A stretch of 64,000 nt of DNA from Rhizobium sp. CF122 (GTDB lineage: Bacteria > Pseudomonadota > Alphaproteobacteria > Rhizobiales > Rhizobiaceae). The DNA lies in assembly GCF_000282035.1 (NCBI RefSeq), contig NZ_AKKA01000109.1, positions 1-64,000 on the forward strand, written 5' to 3'. Below the pieces are notes generated by a model. That model was not told the DNA's origin and made no database searches. It saw only the letters and a program-made list of their open reading frames with translations. The translations under genes and the position numbers were made by a program. Below are positions 42,465 through 50,286 of the stretch, in pieces (positions within the stretch are counted from its first letter, which is position 1; every line of letters starts with the position of its first letter).

Positions 42465-42992
42465 TCAGGGGTGGATGACCGCCTCTTCGGACAGCCGTCG
42501 GTAGCCACCGCGCCAGTAGAGCAGGGGTTCGACATCCTCGCGCGTTTCGATCGCGCAAACGCGGCCGATAAGGATCGCGTGCGAATGGTGATTGAGCACC
42601 GTTTCGAGCTCGCAGTCGAGAACCGTCAGCGCATCTTTCAAAGCAGGTGTTCCAGTCGAAAGGCTATACCATTGCGCGTCTTGATAGCGTTCGACGCCGC
42701 GCCGGCCGTCGAACCCTGCAAAGGATTGCGCGATATGCTGTTGGTCGGCGGTAAGTACATTGACGCAGAAGCGGCGATACCGTTCAACCACGGGCCAGGA
42801 GGACGATCCGCGATTGAGGCTGACGATCACCGACGGCTGATCTGCGGAAAGGGAAGTAACAGAGGTCGCGGTAAAGCCTGTCCGTTCTTCGCGTTCACCA
42901 ACGGTGATCACGCTCACGGCACCGGCCAGGTGGCGCATCGACAGCTTGAACGCAGATTGATCGACGATAGGCCTGGTTGCCACCTTTTCCAT
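42465..42992 (-). CDS. Flavin reductase (two-component monooxygenase reductase)
   Basis: A 175-residue member of the FMN-binding split-barrel flavin reductase family: FKLSMRHLAGAVSVITVGE, GFTATSVTSLSADQPSVIVSLNRGSSSW, FCVNVLTADQQHIAQSFAG, and a C-terminal LLYWRGGYRRL. It supplies reduced FMN to the partner oxygenase encoded 15 bp upstream in the same operon. The pairing with an LLM-type oxygenase matches NtaA/NtaB-like two-component systems. Confidence 0.92.
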   Translation of the reverse strand: MEKVATRPIVDQSAFKLSMRHLAGAVSVITVGEREERTGFTATSVTSLSADQPSVIVSLNRGSSSWPVVERYRRFCVNVLTADQQHIAQSFAGFDGRRGVERYQDAQWYSLSTGTPALKDALTVLDCELETVLNHHSHAILIGRVCAIETREDVEPLLYWRGGYRRLSEEAVIHP

Positions 42993-43007
42993 CTGCTCTC
43001 TCCCTTG

Positions 43008-44360
43008 TTAGCCCGTGACCTGTGCCTTCGCAAAACGGTTGGCCGGCATTGAAAGGCCGAGGTTTTCCCGCAGCGTCTTGCCTTCATATTCTTGGCGGAA
43101 GAGCCCACGACGGCGCAATTCAGGCAGGACGAGCTTCACAAAATCATCAAGGCTCGAGGGCAGTGTCGGGAACATCAGAATGAAACCATCCGCCGCACGG
43201 GTCTCGAACCACTCTTCCATGAAGTCGGCAATCTGTGCCGGCGTGCCGGTGATGCCGTTGCCCGTATGCTTCTCCGCATAGTGCCGCACCAGCTCGCCGA
43301 CGGGGCGCCCGCTCTTGACGAAATCGGTAAGCTCTTCGAACAGCGCGCGCGACCCCTTGGGCTGCGTCGGCAGCCGATCCATCGGAAACGGTTTGTCCAA
43401 TGGGACGCCGCGCAAATCGGCTTCCAGAAACTCGGAAAGCATCAGGCGACCGACGTCCGGATGCATCTTGTCGATGAGGTAATTGACCTTGGCCTGCGCC
43501 TCGGCTTCCGTTTCGCCGACGTTCAGCACAACACCCGGCATGATCTTGAGGTCGTCGGGATTGCGACCGTAGGCGGGCATGCGTCCTTTGACGTTCTCGT
43601 AGAACGCGCGGTTTCGATCGATGTTCGAGGCGAGGCTGAAAACGATCTCGGCCGTGCGCGCTGCCATATCCATACCGGGTTCGGAGCCGCCGGCCTGCGC
43701 GATGACGGGCCGGCCTTGCGGTGATCGCGCGATGTTGAGCGGCCCGCGCACCTGGAAGTGTTTACCCTTATGGTTGAGCGTGTGGTGCTTGGTTTTGTCG
43801 TAGTAGACACCGCTTTCGCGGTCGAGGAGCAACGCACCCTCTTCGAAGCTGTCCCACAGACCAAAAACGACGTCCACGAACTCGTTGCCGCGCTCGTAGC
43901 GCAGCGCGTGCGGGTCCAGCCCCTCGCGATTGAAATTGTAGCCCGTCTCGTCGTGGTCCGAGGTCACGACATTCCAGCAGGCGCGGCCGCCGCTCAAATG
44001 GTCGATAGAAGCAAAGAGGCGCGCGACATTGTAGGGCTCGTAGTAGCTGGTTGAAACAGTGGCCACGAGCCCGAGATCTTTCGTTGTCACTGACAGGGCT
44101 GATAGCAACGACAGCGGTTCGAAGCGGTTCATCTTGGTCGGAATGCGGGCGAGAGCGTCGGGGTCGCCGACGGCGGCAGCCGGAGAGTCGGCCATGAACA
44201 TGAAATCGAACTTTGCCGCCTCCGACCGTTTGGCAACGTCGAGGAGATGACTGAAATCGTTGGCGCCGTGGACATTGCTTGCCGGATGCAACCAGGAGGC
44301 CGGGTGAAAGCCGAATGTATAGACGAAGGTGCCGAGCTTCATCTTATCGGTGCGCGTCAT
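43008..44360 (-). CDS. Luciferase-like (LLM) flavin-dependent monooxygenase, NtaA/SnaA/DszA family
   Basis: A 450-residue TIM-barrel oxygenase: KLGTFVYTFGFHPASWLHPAS near the N-terminus, FDFMFMADS, LVATVSTSYYEPYNVARLFASIDHLSGGRACWNVVTS, and GRPVIAQAGGSEPGMDMAARTAEIVFSL, which are hallmarks of the nitrilotriacetate/EDTA/sulfone monooxygenase group. GGAG 7 nt before the ATG at 44360 fixes the start. It uses FMNH2 from the adjacent reductase to oxidise an organic N- or S-compound; the substrate is unknown. LysR and GntR genes lie upstream in the same direction. Confidence 0.9.
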   Translation of the reverse strand: MTRTDKMKLGTFVYTFGFHPASWLHPASNVHGANDFSHLLDVAKRSEAAKFDFMFMADSPAAAVGDPDALARIPTKMNRFEPLSLLSALSVTTKDLGLVATVSTSYYEPYNVARLFASIDHLSGGRACWNVVTSDHDETGYNFNREGLDPHALRYERGNEFVDVVFGLWDSFEEGALLLDRESGVYYDKTKHHTLNHKGKHFQVRGPLNIARSPQGRPVIAQAGGSEPGMDMAARTAEIVFSLASNIDRNRAFYENVKGRMPAYGRNPDDLKIMPGVVLNVGETEAEAQAKVNYLIDKMHPDVGRLMLSEFLEADLRGVPLDKPFPMDRLPTQPKGSRALFEELTDFVKSGRPVGELVRHYAEKHTGNGITGTPAQIADFMEEWFETRAADGFILMFPTLPSSLDDFVKLVLPELRRRGLFRQEYEGKTLRENLGLSMPANRFAKAQVTG

Positions 44361-44459
44361 TGATATTCTCCAGCAGGCAATGCGATTGGCGATTGCCCAA
44401 GGTAACGCCACGCGACTTTTTTCATCAATATCGCAGCGCTGACTTCTGATTTAGTTTTT

Positions 44460-45410
44460 CTAAAGAGTGAGAGGCGCCGAGATCTGCGCCTGTCGTCGAG
44501 AGATGGCAATGACCCAGTCGCGAAACTCCGGGCCGTAGGGCTTTTGCAGCGCGGAGCGGTCCCAGGCAAGGAAATAGCTCTCGCGCAGCGGCATTCTGAT
44601 ATCGACTGGAATGACCAATGTCTGCGCTTCCAGTTCGTCTGCGATCATCGACATCTGCGCAAGCACGATGCCTCGCTTGTTGACGGCCGCGTCGATAGCG
44701 CTACTCGATAGGGTAAACGACAAGCCCGAGGGTGGGCCTTTGACGTCTGCCCCGATTTTCGCGGCAAATTCTGCCCAACTCGGGTAGGGTGTGAAATGTC
44801 GCTCCCATTCGACATGCAGCAGCGGATAGGACAGCAGATCGGCGGCGGCCGGTCTCCTGCCTTCAATTAGGGCCGGCGAGCAGGCCGGAACGACCCAATC
44901 GCGAAACAGTTCGGCGTAGTGGTCATGCTGCAAGACGTCGGATCCGTAACTGACGCGGAAATCGACTTCATCAAACCCCATTCGAGGCTCCTTGTCGCGA
45001 CCGGTCACCCGCACATGCGCATCGGGATGGAGCGCTTGCCAGTCGAAAATGCGCCTGCCGATCCATTTGTTGACAACGGACGACAGTGCGCTGAGAACGA
45101 GCGCATTTTCGTTGCGTGCACGCTCCAGCACCTGCTGGGCGAGCGCAAATTGCTCAAAGCCCTTCGATATCTCGCGGTGGTAAAGCCGACCCCATTGCGT
45201 CAGCTCGACAGTCCGGCCGCTCCGTTCCACAAGGGTGATGCCCAGAAAACTCTCGACCTTGCGTAACTGCTGGCTGATGGCACCGGGAGATACGTCCAGC
45301 TCCGCTGCAGCGGCCATCACGCTGCCGCAACGGCCGACAGCTTCGAATGCTTGCAGCCCTTTGAGGGGTATTCCCCGGAATATCTGTTCTTCGCTCAAAG
45401 CGTTCCTCAC
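44460..45410 (-). CDS. LysR-family regulator (GcvA-like)
   Basis: A 316-residue protein with the LysR HTH (about 16-75: LKGLQAFEAVGRCGSVMAAAAELDVSPGAISQQLRKVESFLGITLVERSGRTVELT) and a periplasmic-binding-like effector domain of the GcvA/AmpR group. The GTG start at 45410 shares a base with the TAG of the GntR gene (TAGTG), so translation is coupled. It probably activates the monooxygenase genes 99 bp downstream. Confidence 0.87.
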   Translation of the reverse strand: MRNALSEEQIFRGIPLKGLQAFEAVGRCGSVMAAAAELDVSPGAISQQLRKVESFLGITLVERSGRTVELTQWGRLYHREISKGFEQFALAQQVLERARNENALVLSALSSVVNKWIGRRIFDWQALHPDAHVRVTGRDKEPRMGFDEVDFRVSYGSDVLQHDHYAELFRDWVVPACSPALIEGRRPAAADLLSYPLLHVEWERHFTPYPSWAEFAAKIGADVKGPPSGLSFTLSSSAIDAAVNKRGIVLAQMSMIADELEAQTLVIPVDIRMPLRESYFLAWDRSALQKPYGPEFRDWVIAISRRQAQISAPLTL

Positions 45411-46138
45411 TATGGCTGTCGACGTGACGCACGCTTTTCGGCCGGATGAAAAATGCCTGCAAATTGGAAGCGATCGCCAGGATGCGTGATCTCGACATAG
45501 GTTACCATGCGATCATTCTGCCAGGTCTGACGAGTGAGGGTGAGGCAGGGCTCGCCACGGTCAATCTCAAGAATGCGCGCCGTCGCGGCATCGGCCGAGA
45601 CTGCCCGTATCACATGCTTGGCCTTCGACCACGGCACTTGCGACAGGAGCCATTTCGCAGGAGGCGCGGCCGCAAAGCTCTCGTTTCTGGCAAGCGGCAC
45701 CGTATCCAGCAAAATGATGCGCCGCTCTATTGCCGTGGGCCTACCATCGACGATATGCAGACACTGGATCCGAAGGATTTCGGCTCCCGAGGTGCTGTCC
45801 AACCGGGCAGCCTCGACGGGGTCTAGGGTCTCGATCCTTCGCGTCAAAATCTGATGGCGATGCTCATAGCCCGCCAAGGTCGCCTCGGTGCCGATATCCT
45901 GGATGTCCATGACGGTGCGGTCGATCTGCGGCGAGGCGACGAAGGACCCGGTTTTCCGCTTCCGTACGACAAGACCACGGTCGACAAGCGCCGTCAGGGC
46001 CTTGCTCACGGTCATACGCGAACAGCCGTAGTCATTGACGAGGTCATGCTCTCTTGGAACGCGATCACCCGGGCGCCAGTCTCCGCTGAGGATCTTTGCC
46101 TCGATATCCGTGAATATCCTGAGATAAATTGGCTCCAA
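45410..46138 (-). CDS. GntR-family regulator, HutC subfamily
   Basis: A 242-residue protein: winged-helix domain (about 1-70: IYLRIFTDIEAKILSGDWRPGDRVPREHDLVNDYGCSRMTVSKALTALVDRGLVVRKRKTGSFVA) and a UTRA effector domain (IERRIILLDTVPLARNESF; WLLSQVPWSKAKHVIRAVSADAATARIL; CLTLTRQTWQ). The wording is very close to HutC, the histidine-utilisation repressor, but no hut enzyme genes are present. It is divergent from the amino-acid ABC importer and is its likely repressor. Confidence 0.88.
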   Translation of the reverse strand: MEPIYLRIFTDIEAKILSGDWRPGDRVPREHDLVNDYGCSRMTVSKALTALVDRGLVVRKRKTGSFVASPQIDRTVMDIQDIGTEATLAGYEHRHQILTRRIETLDPVEAARLDSTSGAEILRIQCLHIVDGRPTAIERRIILLDTVPLARNESFAAAPPAKWLLSQVPWSKAKHVIRAVSADAATARILEIDRGEPCLTLTRQTWQNDRMVTYVEITHPGDRFQFAGIFHPAEKRASRRQP

Positions 46139-46237
46139 GACGCGACCTCATCACTCTCGCAGCAAAACGATGCAAACGCGAAACTCGCGCCTCCAAGCGG
46201 CCGTTCGGCACAAAAATTGCGTTCGTCGACTTTGACG

Positions 46238-46272
46238 TTGACACCTTAGGCTAGCGTATATCTATTTGTATA
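46238..46272 (+). promoter_or_regulatory. Promoter/operator region of the amino-acid importer
   Basis: TTGACA (46238-46243) is a full -35 match. Downstream, GTATATCTATTTGTATAG (46256-46273) holds TATA-type half sites about the right distance for a -10 box and an imperfect dyad with TTGTATA, similar to HutC-type operators. It lies in the divergent region between the HutC-like gene and the importer. Confidence 0.4.
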
Positions 46273-46365
46273 GTCAAAAGCGGATCGCAGAAGTCCGCAC
46301 ACGGGACTGAACTCGGGAACTCGAACGCACCCCTGGCGGGTGCGGAAACTGGAGAGATGACAATC

Positions 46366-47193
46366 ATGATCGCACGTTCACTGCTTAAGGGCCTCGTCGG
46401 CGCCGCATTTCTTGTGGGAGCGACCCTGTCGGCGCATGCTGCCGATACGCTTGCGGCCGTCAAGGCAGCCGGCACGCTCAAGGTCGGCACGGAAACCGCC
46501 TTTGCTCCCTTTGATTTTATCGATGCCGGCGAGCATGCTGGTTTGAACGTTGATCTTTTTGCGGAAATCGGCAAGGAACTCGGCGTGAAGATCGAATGGG
46601 TGGCGCTTCCTTGGGACGGCGTGTTCCCGGCACTTGAAGCTGGCAAGTTCGACGTGGTTGCCGGACCCGCGACCATCACCAAGAAGCGTTTGGAGCGCTA
46701 TCGCTTCACGCCGCCGATTGCCGAAGCCACCATCGCGATCCTGAAGAAGGCGGGCGACGCGACCATTAGCAAGCCCGACGACATGGCCGGCAAGACGATC
46801 GGTGTCGGCAAGGCCACTTCGCAACTCGATCAGCTGAAGGAATTCTCGGCAACGCTGCCTTCCAAGGTAGATATCCGCGAATACCCGGCCTTCACCGAAT
46901 CCTATGCGGATCTCGCGGCCGGCCGTATTGCCGGTGTTGCCAACTCACTGCCAAATATCGCCTTCGTCGCCAAGCAGCGCGAGGGAACGTTTGAAGTCGT
47001 CCTGCCGCCGTTCGGCAAGAAGTCCTACTTCGGTTTCATCGGCCTGAAGGATGCCGATCATGCGCCGCTGATGGACGCCATCGATGCAGCCCTGCTGAAG
47101 ATCAAGGCTGACGGCCGCATGGCCGAGCTGCAGAAGAAGTGGTTCGGCGCGACCTTCGACACGCCCGACGCCGTCAAGGACCCTGCGTTCTAG
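46366..47193 (+). CDS. Polar amino-acid-type ABC substrate-binding protein (family 3)
   Basis: A 275-residue periplasmic protein: signal peptide MIARSLLKGLVGAAFLVGAT ending SAHAAD, then the family-3 body (GTLKVGTETAFAPFDFIDAGEHAGLNVDLFAEIGKELG; FDVVAGPATITKKRLERYRFTPPI; DDMAGKTIGVGKATSQLDQL; KADGRMAELQKKWFG). The ATG at 46366 has GAGAG at usable distance; an ATG three codons earlier would be only 2 nt from it. It is the first gene of a complete importer operon. The ligand could be a histidine-like or other amino acid, inferred from the HutC-like regulator. Confidence 0.9.
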   Translation: MIARSLLKGLVGAAFLVGATLSAHAADTLAAVKAAGTLKVGTETAFAPFDFIDAGEHAGLNVDLFAEIGKELGVKIEWVALPWDGVFPALEAGKFDVVAGPATITKKRLERYRFTPPIAEATIAILKKAGDATISKPDDMAGKTIGVGKATSQLDQLKEFSATLPSKVDIREYPAFTESYADLAAGRIAGVANSLPNIAFVAKQREGTFEVVLPPFGKKSYFGFIGLKDADHAPLMDAIDAALLKIKADGRMAELQKKWFGATFDTPDAVKDPAF

Positions 47194-47207
47194 TAGCGGG
47201 CCGATCG

Positions 47208-47239
47208 TTGATTGCGCCCCGGCCTAGGGGCGCAATCAA
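47208..47239 (+). promoter_or_regulatory. Strong intercistronic hairpin after the binding-protein gene
   Basis: A perfect 13-bp stem (TTGATTGCGCCCC / GGGGCGCAATCAA) with a 6-nt loop, starting 15 bp after the binding-protein stop and 47 bp before the first permease. A T-run is absent, so it is expected to stabilise the upstream mRNA or terminate only partly. Confidence 0.65.
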
Positions 47240-47285
47240 AGACGCCATTGTGCCTCCATGACAGCCAGGCGGGCAAAAGCCGGAC

Positions 47286-47927
47286 ATGTCCATCAAGCTC
47301 TTTGAATTGCTTCTCTACGCGTCGATCTATACGGTGCTGTTAAGCGTCGTTTCCATTCTGATCGGCTTTGCGATCGCAATCCTTCTGTCCGGCATGCTGT
47401 TGTCGAAGAAGGCGCCATTCGTCATTCCCGCACAAGTTTTTATCAGTTTCTTCCGCGGCGTGCCTCTGCTCGTGCAGTTGCTCCTGATCTACAACATGTT
47501 GCCCGCGATCGGCCTGAACGTGCCGAGCATCGTTGCTGCGATCATCGGCCTTTCGCTTTGCACGGCGGCTTATCAGGCGGAGAACATGCGCGGCGGATTT
47601 GCAAGCGTCCCGATCGGTCTCGTGGAGTCCGCCGAAATGGTGGGATTGACGCCGGGTCAGATCTTCCGGCGTATCAAGGCGCCAATCGCACTGAGGCTGA
47701 CCTTCCCGGCGCTGGTCAACGAGGCGATCCTCATCCTCAAGGCATCGTCGCTGGTTTCCGTCGTCGGGGTCATCGAATTGACGCGGATGGCACAGGACCT
47801 CGCAGGCAGCACCTTCCTGCCGCTACAGATATTTGCGGCTGCGGGTCTCATCTATCTCGTCATCAACTGGATCGTGGCGCTTGCCGGCGACCTGATCGAG
47901 CGCTCTCTTCCGGGAGTGCCGCGATGA
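47286..47927 (+). CDS. Amino-acid ABC permease 1
   Basis: A 213-residue His/Glu/Gln-type permease: hydrophobic helices at both ends, FRGVPLLVQLLLIYNMLP (about 58-75) and the EAA loop ESAEMVGLTPGQIFRRIKAPIALRLTFPALVNEAI. The stop overlaps the next permease's ATG (ATGA at 47924-47927). Confidence 0.92.
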   Translation: MSIKLFELLLYASIYTVLLSVVSILIGFAIAILLSGMLLSKKAPFVIPAQVFISFFRGVPLLVQLLLIYNMLPAIGLNVPSIVAAIIGLSLCTAAYQAENMRGGFASVPIGLVESAEMVGLTPGQIFRRIKAPIALRLTFPALVNEAILILKASSLVSVVGVIELTRMAQDLAGSTFLPLQIFAAAGLIYLVINWIVALAGDLIERSLPGVPR

Positions 47928-48592
47928 CCTTTGACATCAACGTCATCCTTGACCAACTGCCGGCGATCATAAGTGGTGCCGGCGTCACGGTCTTGATCTG
48001 GGTCGTCGGGACGATCGCCGCCGCCATTCTGGGGTTTTTCGTCGCTGTCGGCCGCCGCTTCGGTGGCGTGCTGCTCGACAAGGCGCTTGGCCTTATCGTC
48101 GCAGTGCTGCGCGGTACGCCATTCCTCATCCAGATCTTTCTCGTCTACTACGGTGGTCCATTCGTCGGCCTTTCGCTCGATCCGTTGCCAGCCGGCTTGA
48201 TCGGCATCTCGATCTATGGTGCGGCCTATTACAGTGAAATTTTCCGATCCGGCTTCATGGCCGTGCCTAAGGGCCACATCGAGGCGGGCGAGTGCGTGGG
48301 CCTGACGCAGGGGCAAATCATCCGACGCATCCTGCTGCCTGAAATGACGATGCTCGTGCTGCCTCCGTCGCTCAATATGGCGGTTCTCCTGATGAAGGAG
48401 ACGGCTGTCCTTTCGATTATCACCGTTCCCGAGCTGACCGCGACGCTGAGCGCCATCGGCGCCCAGCAATATGCCTTCGTCGAAGCCCTCTCAGTGCTCG
48501 CACTCTTCTACTGGGTACTTGTAGAGATCACCGGTCGGCTTGGCCGGCTCGTAGAAACGAAACTCAACAGATTCAGGTTTTTCAACGCATGA
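47924..48592 (+). CDS. Amino-acid ABC permease 2
   Basis: A 222-residue permease of the same family: LRGTPFLIQIFLVYYGGPFVGL and the EAA loop IEAGECVGLTQGQIIRRILLPEMTMLVLPPSLNMAVLLMKETAVLS. The ATG at 47924 is used; an open frame extends far upstream but overlaps the first permease in another frame. Its stop overlaps the ATPase start by 4 bp. Confidence 0.92.
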   Translation: MTFDINVILDQLPAIISGAGVTVLIWVVGTIAAAILGFFVAVGRRFGGVLLDKALGLIVAVLRGTPFLIQIFLVYYGGPFVGLSLDPLPAGLIGISIYGAAYYSEIFRSGFMAVPKGHIEAGECVGLTQGQIIRRILLPEMTMLVLPPSLNMAVLLMKETAVLSIITVPELTATLSAIGAQQYAFVEALSVLALFYWVLVEITGRLGRLVETKLNRFRFFNA

Positions 48593-49380
48593 GCCTCCCT
48601 GCAATCGCAGTTAAAAACCTCGTCAAGAAGTTTGGAGATACCACCGTTCTCCAGAACATCGATCTCGAGATCCCGCAGGGACAGGTCTCCTGCCTGATCG
48701 GACCATCAGGCTCGGGCAAGAGCACGCTTCTTCGTTGCATGGCCTTTCTCGAGGAAGCGACCTCCGGAACGATCACGATCAACGGCGAGGTCCTCGGCTT
48801 CACCGAAAATGCACAGGGCATGCGGGAGCGTATTGCGCCAGCCGCAAACCGTGCGATCCGTGCGCAGATCGGCATGGTGTTTCAGCAGTTCAACCTCTGG
48901 CCGCATATGACAGCGCTTGGAAATGTCAGCGAGGCGCTGAAGACCGTTCACAAGATGAATCGCAAGGATGCCGAAGAGCGGGCCATGGCTCAACTTGTGA
49001 AAGTTGGCCTCGAAAGCCGCGCAGGGCACTACCCATCGCAGCTTTCTGGTGGGCAACAACAGCGCGTCGCCATTGCCCGTGCTCTTGCCCTCAAGCCGAA
49101 GATCATGCTCTTCGACGAGCCGACGTCCTCCCTCGACCCGGAACTGACCGGCGAAGTGCTCAATGTCATGCGCGATCTCGCCGCCGAAGGGATGACGATG
49201 GTCGTCGTCTCGCACGAAATCGGCTTTGCGGCCACCGTCGGGCAGCAGATCGCATTTCTCGACCATGGCAAGATCGTCTTCACCGGCCCTCCGCAAGAGG
49301 TATTCAGGAGGCCGAGAAACGCACGCCTCGAGCAATTCCTCGACACATACCTTGATCGCGGAGCATCGATGTTGCTCTAA
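48589..49380 (+). CDS. Amino-acid ABC ATPase (GlnQ/HisP type)
   Basis: A 263-residue nucleotide-binding protein: Walker A GPSGSGKST (about 38-46), MVFQQFNLWPHMTALGNV (Q-loop, typical of GlnQ/HisP), signature LSGGQQQRVAIARAL, Walker B IMLFDEPTSSLDPEL and switch His VVSHEIGFA. A roughly 10-residue insertion after the Q-loop region (GFTENAQGMRERIAPAANRAI) is common in this subgroup. It completes the importer. Confidence 0.93.
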   Translation: MSLPAIAVKNLVKKFGDTTVLQNIDLEIPQGQVSCLIGPSGSGKSTLLRCMAFLEEATSGTITINGEVLGFTENAQGMRERIAPAANRAIRAQIGMVFQQFNLWPHMTALGNVSEALKTVHKMNRKDAEERAMAQLVKVGLESRAGHYPSQLSGGQQQRVAIARALALKPKIMLFDEPTSSLDPELTGEVLNVMRDLAAEGMTMVVVSHEIGFAATVGQQIAFLDHGKIVFTGPPQEVFRRPRNARLEQFLDTYLDRGASMLL

Positions 49381-49693
49381 AGAGCAACGACGAAGTGCGG
49401 GTCACCGAGTTCCACAAACAGGGTCCACACTATCGCAAAATCGAGTACTCGGCTGGGTGCTATCTGGGACAAGGCTGGTCCGACCAGACCTAGCGATCGC
49501 ATCGTGGAGGTCACAAAGCCGCCGCACGAGCGGGACGCAAGGCTACCAGACTGCTATGCGCCTGTTGCATGGGTGGCGTGAGCTCTTGATGCTGTTCTCG
49601 GGTCAGCGATGAGCCTATATGGATGCCATCGAAGCAAACGAAGCGCCAAGGACTGGCAGCTGTGCTTCGAAAGCCCAGGAAAGGGGATTTATC
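49381..49693. other. Gap (313 bp) upstream of the DUF1127 gene
   Basis: No gene seen. CTTG (49585-49588) and CCTATAT (49614-49620) resemble parts of an alphaproteobacterial RpoH promoter, but the 25-bp spacing is too long to accept. The ribosome-binding site AGGAAAGGGG lies before 49694. Confidence 0.4.
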
Positions 49694-49840
49694 ATGAATG
49701 TAGCACGCTCTTTCAACAATTGGCGCAAGTACCGTCAGACGGTCTCCGAACTCGGCCGCATGAGCTCCAGAGAGCTTTTCGATCTCGGCATCGATCGCGC
49801 GGATATCCGCAGCGTTGCCCGGGCAGCGATTGGCCGTTAA
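49694..49840 (+). CDS. DUF1127 small arginine-rich protein
   Basis: A 48-residue protein, MNVARSFNNWRKYRQTVSEL then GRMSSRELFDLGIDRADIRS and a basic end AARAAIGR-like (VARAAIGR). This is the DUF1127 (YjiS-like) domain. In Rhodobacter sphaeroides the DUF1127 protein CcaF1 is encoded just upstream of the CcsR small RNAs and binds RNA; the same arrangement is seen here. GGAAAGGGG precedes the ATG. It is followed by a terminator-like hairpin. Confidence 0.88.
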   Translation: MNVARSFNNWRKYRQTVSELGRMSSRELFDLGIDRADIRSVARAAIGR

Positions 49841-49874
49841 GGCGGACATAGCGCCAAATTTTTCGATTGTTCGA

Positions 49875-49909
49875 GCGTCCGCCGGTCTTCTGGCGGGCGC
49901 TTTTTCTTT
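49875..49909 (+). terminator. Rho-independent terminator after the DUF1127 gene
   Basis: GCGTCCGCC and GGCGGGCGC form a 9-bp stem (one G-T pair) with an 8-nt loop, followed by TTTTTCTTT. If leaky, it would let the DUF1127 transcript continue into the small-RNA array. Confidence 0.75.
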
Positions 49910-49985
49910 GGCATGAGGCCTGTTCGGAATGCCTGTCGAGCCGACCGCTAGACGCATAGCGCATGGCAGTCATGCAGAAACATGC

Positions 49986-50014
49986 CTGTCATTTGGGCGG
50001 AAAAGGTGTAAAAG
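49986..50014 (+). promoter_or_regulatory. Possible promoter of the small-RNA array
   Basis: CTGTCA (49986-49991), a 17-bp spacer and TAAAAG (50009-50014) match the sigma-70 consensus at four of six positions each and place a start near 50021, at the foot of the first hairpin. Moderate match only. Confidence 0.35.
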
Positions 50015-50020
50015 TCTATT

Positions 50021-50180
50021 CATCGAAGCGATGCACCTCCTCCCGCAGCGCTTTGTATGGCAAGCGTCCTTATCCTCCTCCCAAGGTCGCTTGCGGAACA
50101 GCAGCACTCCTCCTCCCAGCTGCTGTTCGGTTATTTCAGAAAAAGCCTGCCGCACCTCCTCCCGCGGCAGGCTTTTTCGT
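50021..50180 (+). ncRNA. Small RNA of four tandem CCUCCUCCC-loop hairpins (cuckoo/CcsR type)
   Basis: Four consecutive hairpins each present an anti-Shine-Dalgarno loop containing CCTCCTCCC. Hairpin 1: stem AAGCGATGC / GCAGCGCTT, 50026-50053. Hairpin 2: GCAAGCGTCCTT / AAGGTCGCTTGC, 50060-50094. Hairpin 3: GAACAGCAGC / GCTGCTGTTC, 50096-50128. Hairpin 4: AAAAGCCTGCCGC / GCGGCAGGCTTTT, 50141-50176, which runs into a T-tract and is thus also the terminator. The stems differ in sequence while the loops are identical, so selection acts on the loop. This matches the alphaproteobacterial 'cuckoo' RNAs, of which R. sphaeroides CcsR1-4 is the studied case. It lies 180 bp downstream of a DUF1127 gene. 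Confidence 0.82.
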
Positions 50181-50286
50181 TTGTGCTCCGATCGCCATGC
50201 CCCGGGATCGCTCACGCTGTGATTGGTCGCTGCTCCGGTTGAAATTTCGAGCACCGGCTGTCGGCGTTCGGATGAGCGCCACCATT

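Noticed and set aside
49585..49620. RpoH-type promoter (CTTG ... CCTATAT) upstream of the DUF1127 gene
   Set aside because: The 25-bp spacing is too long for a functional -35/-10 pair.
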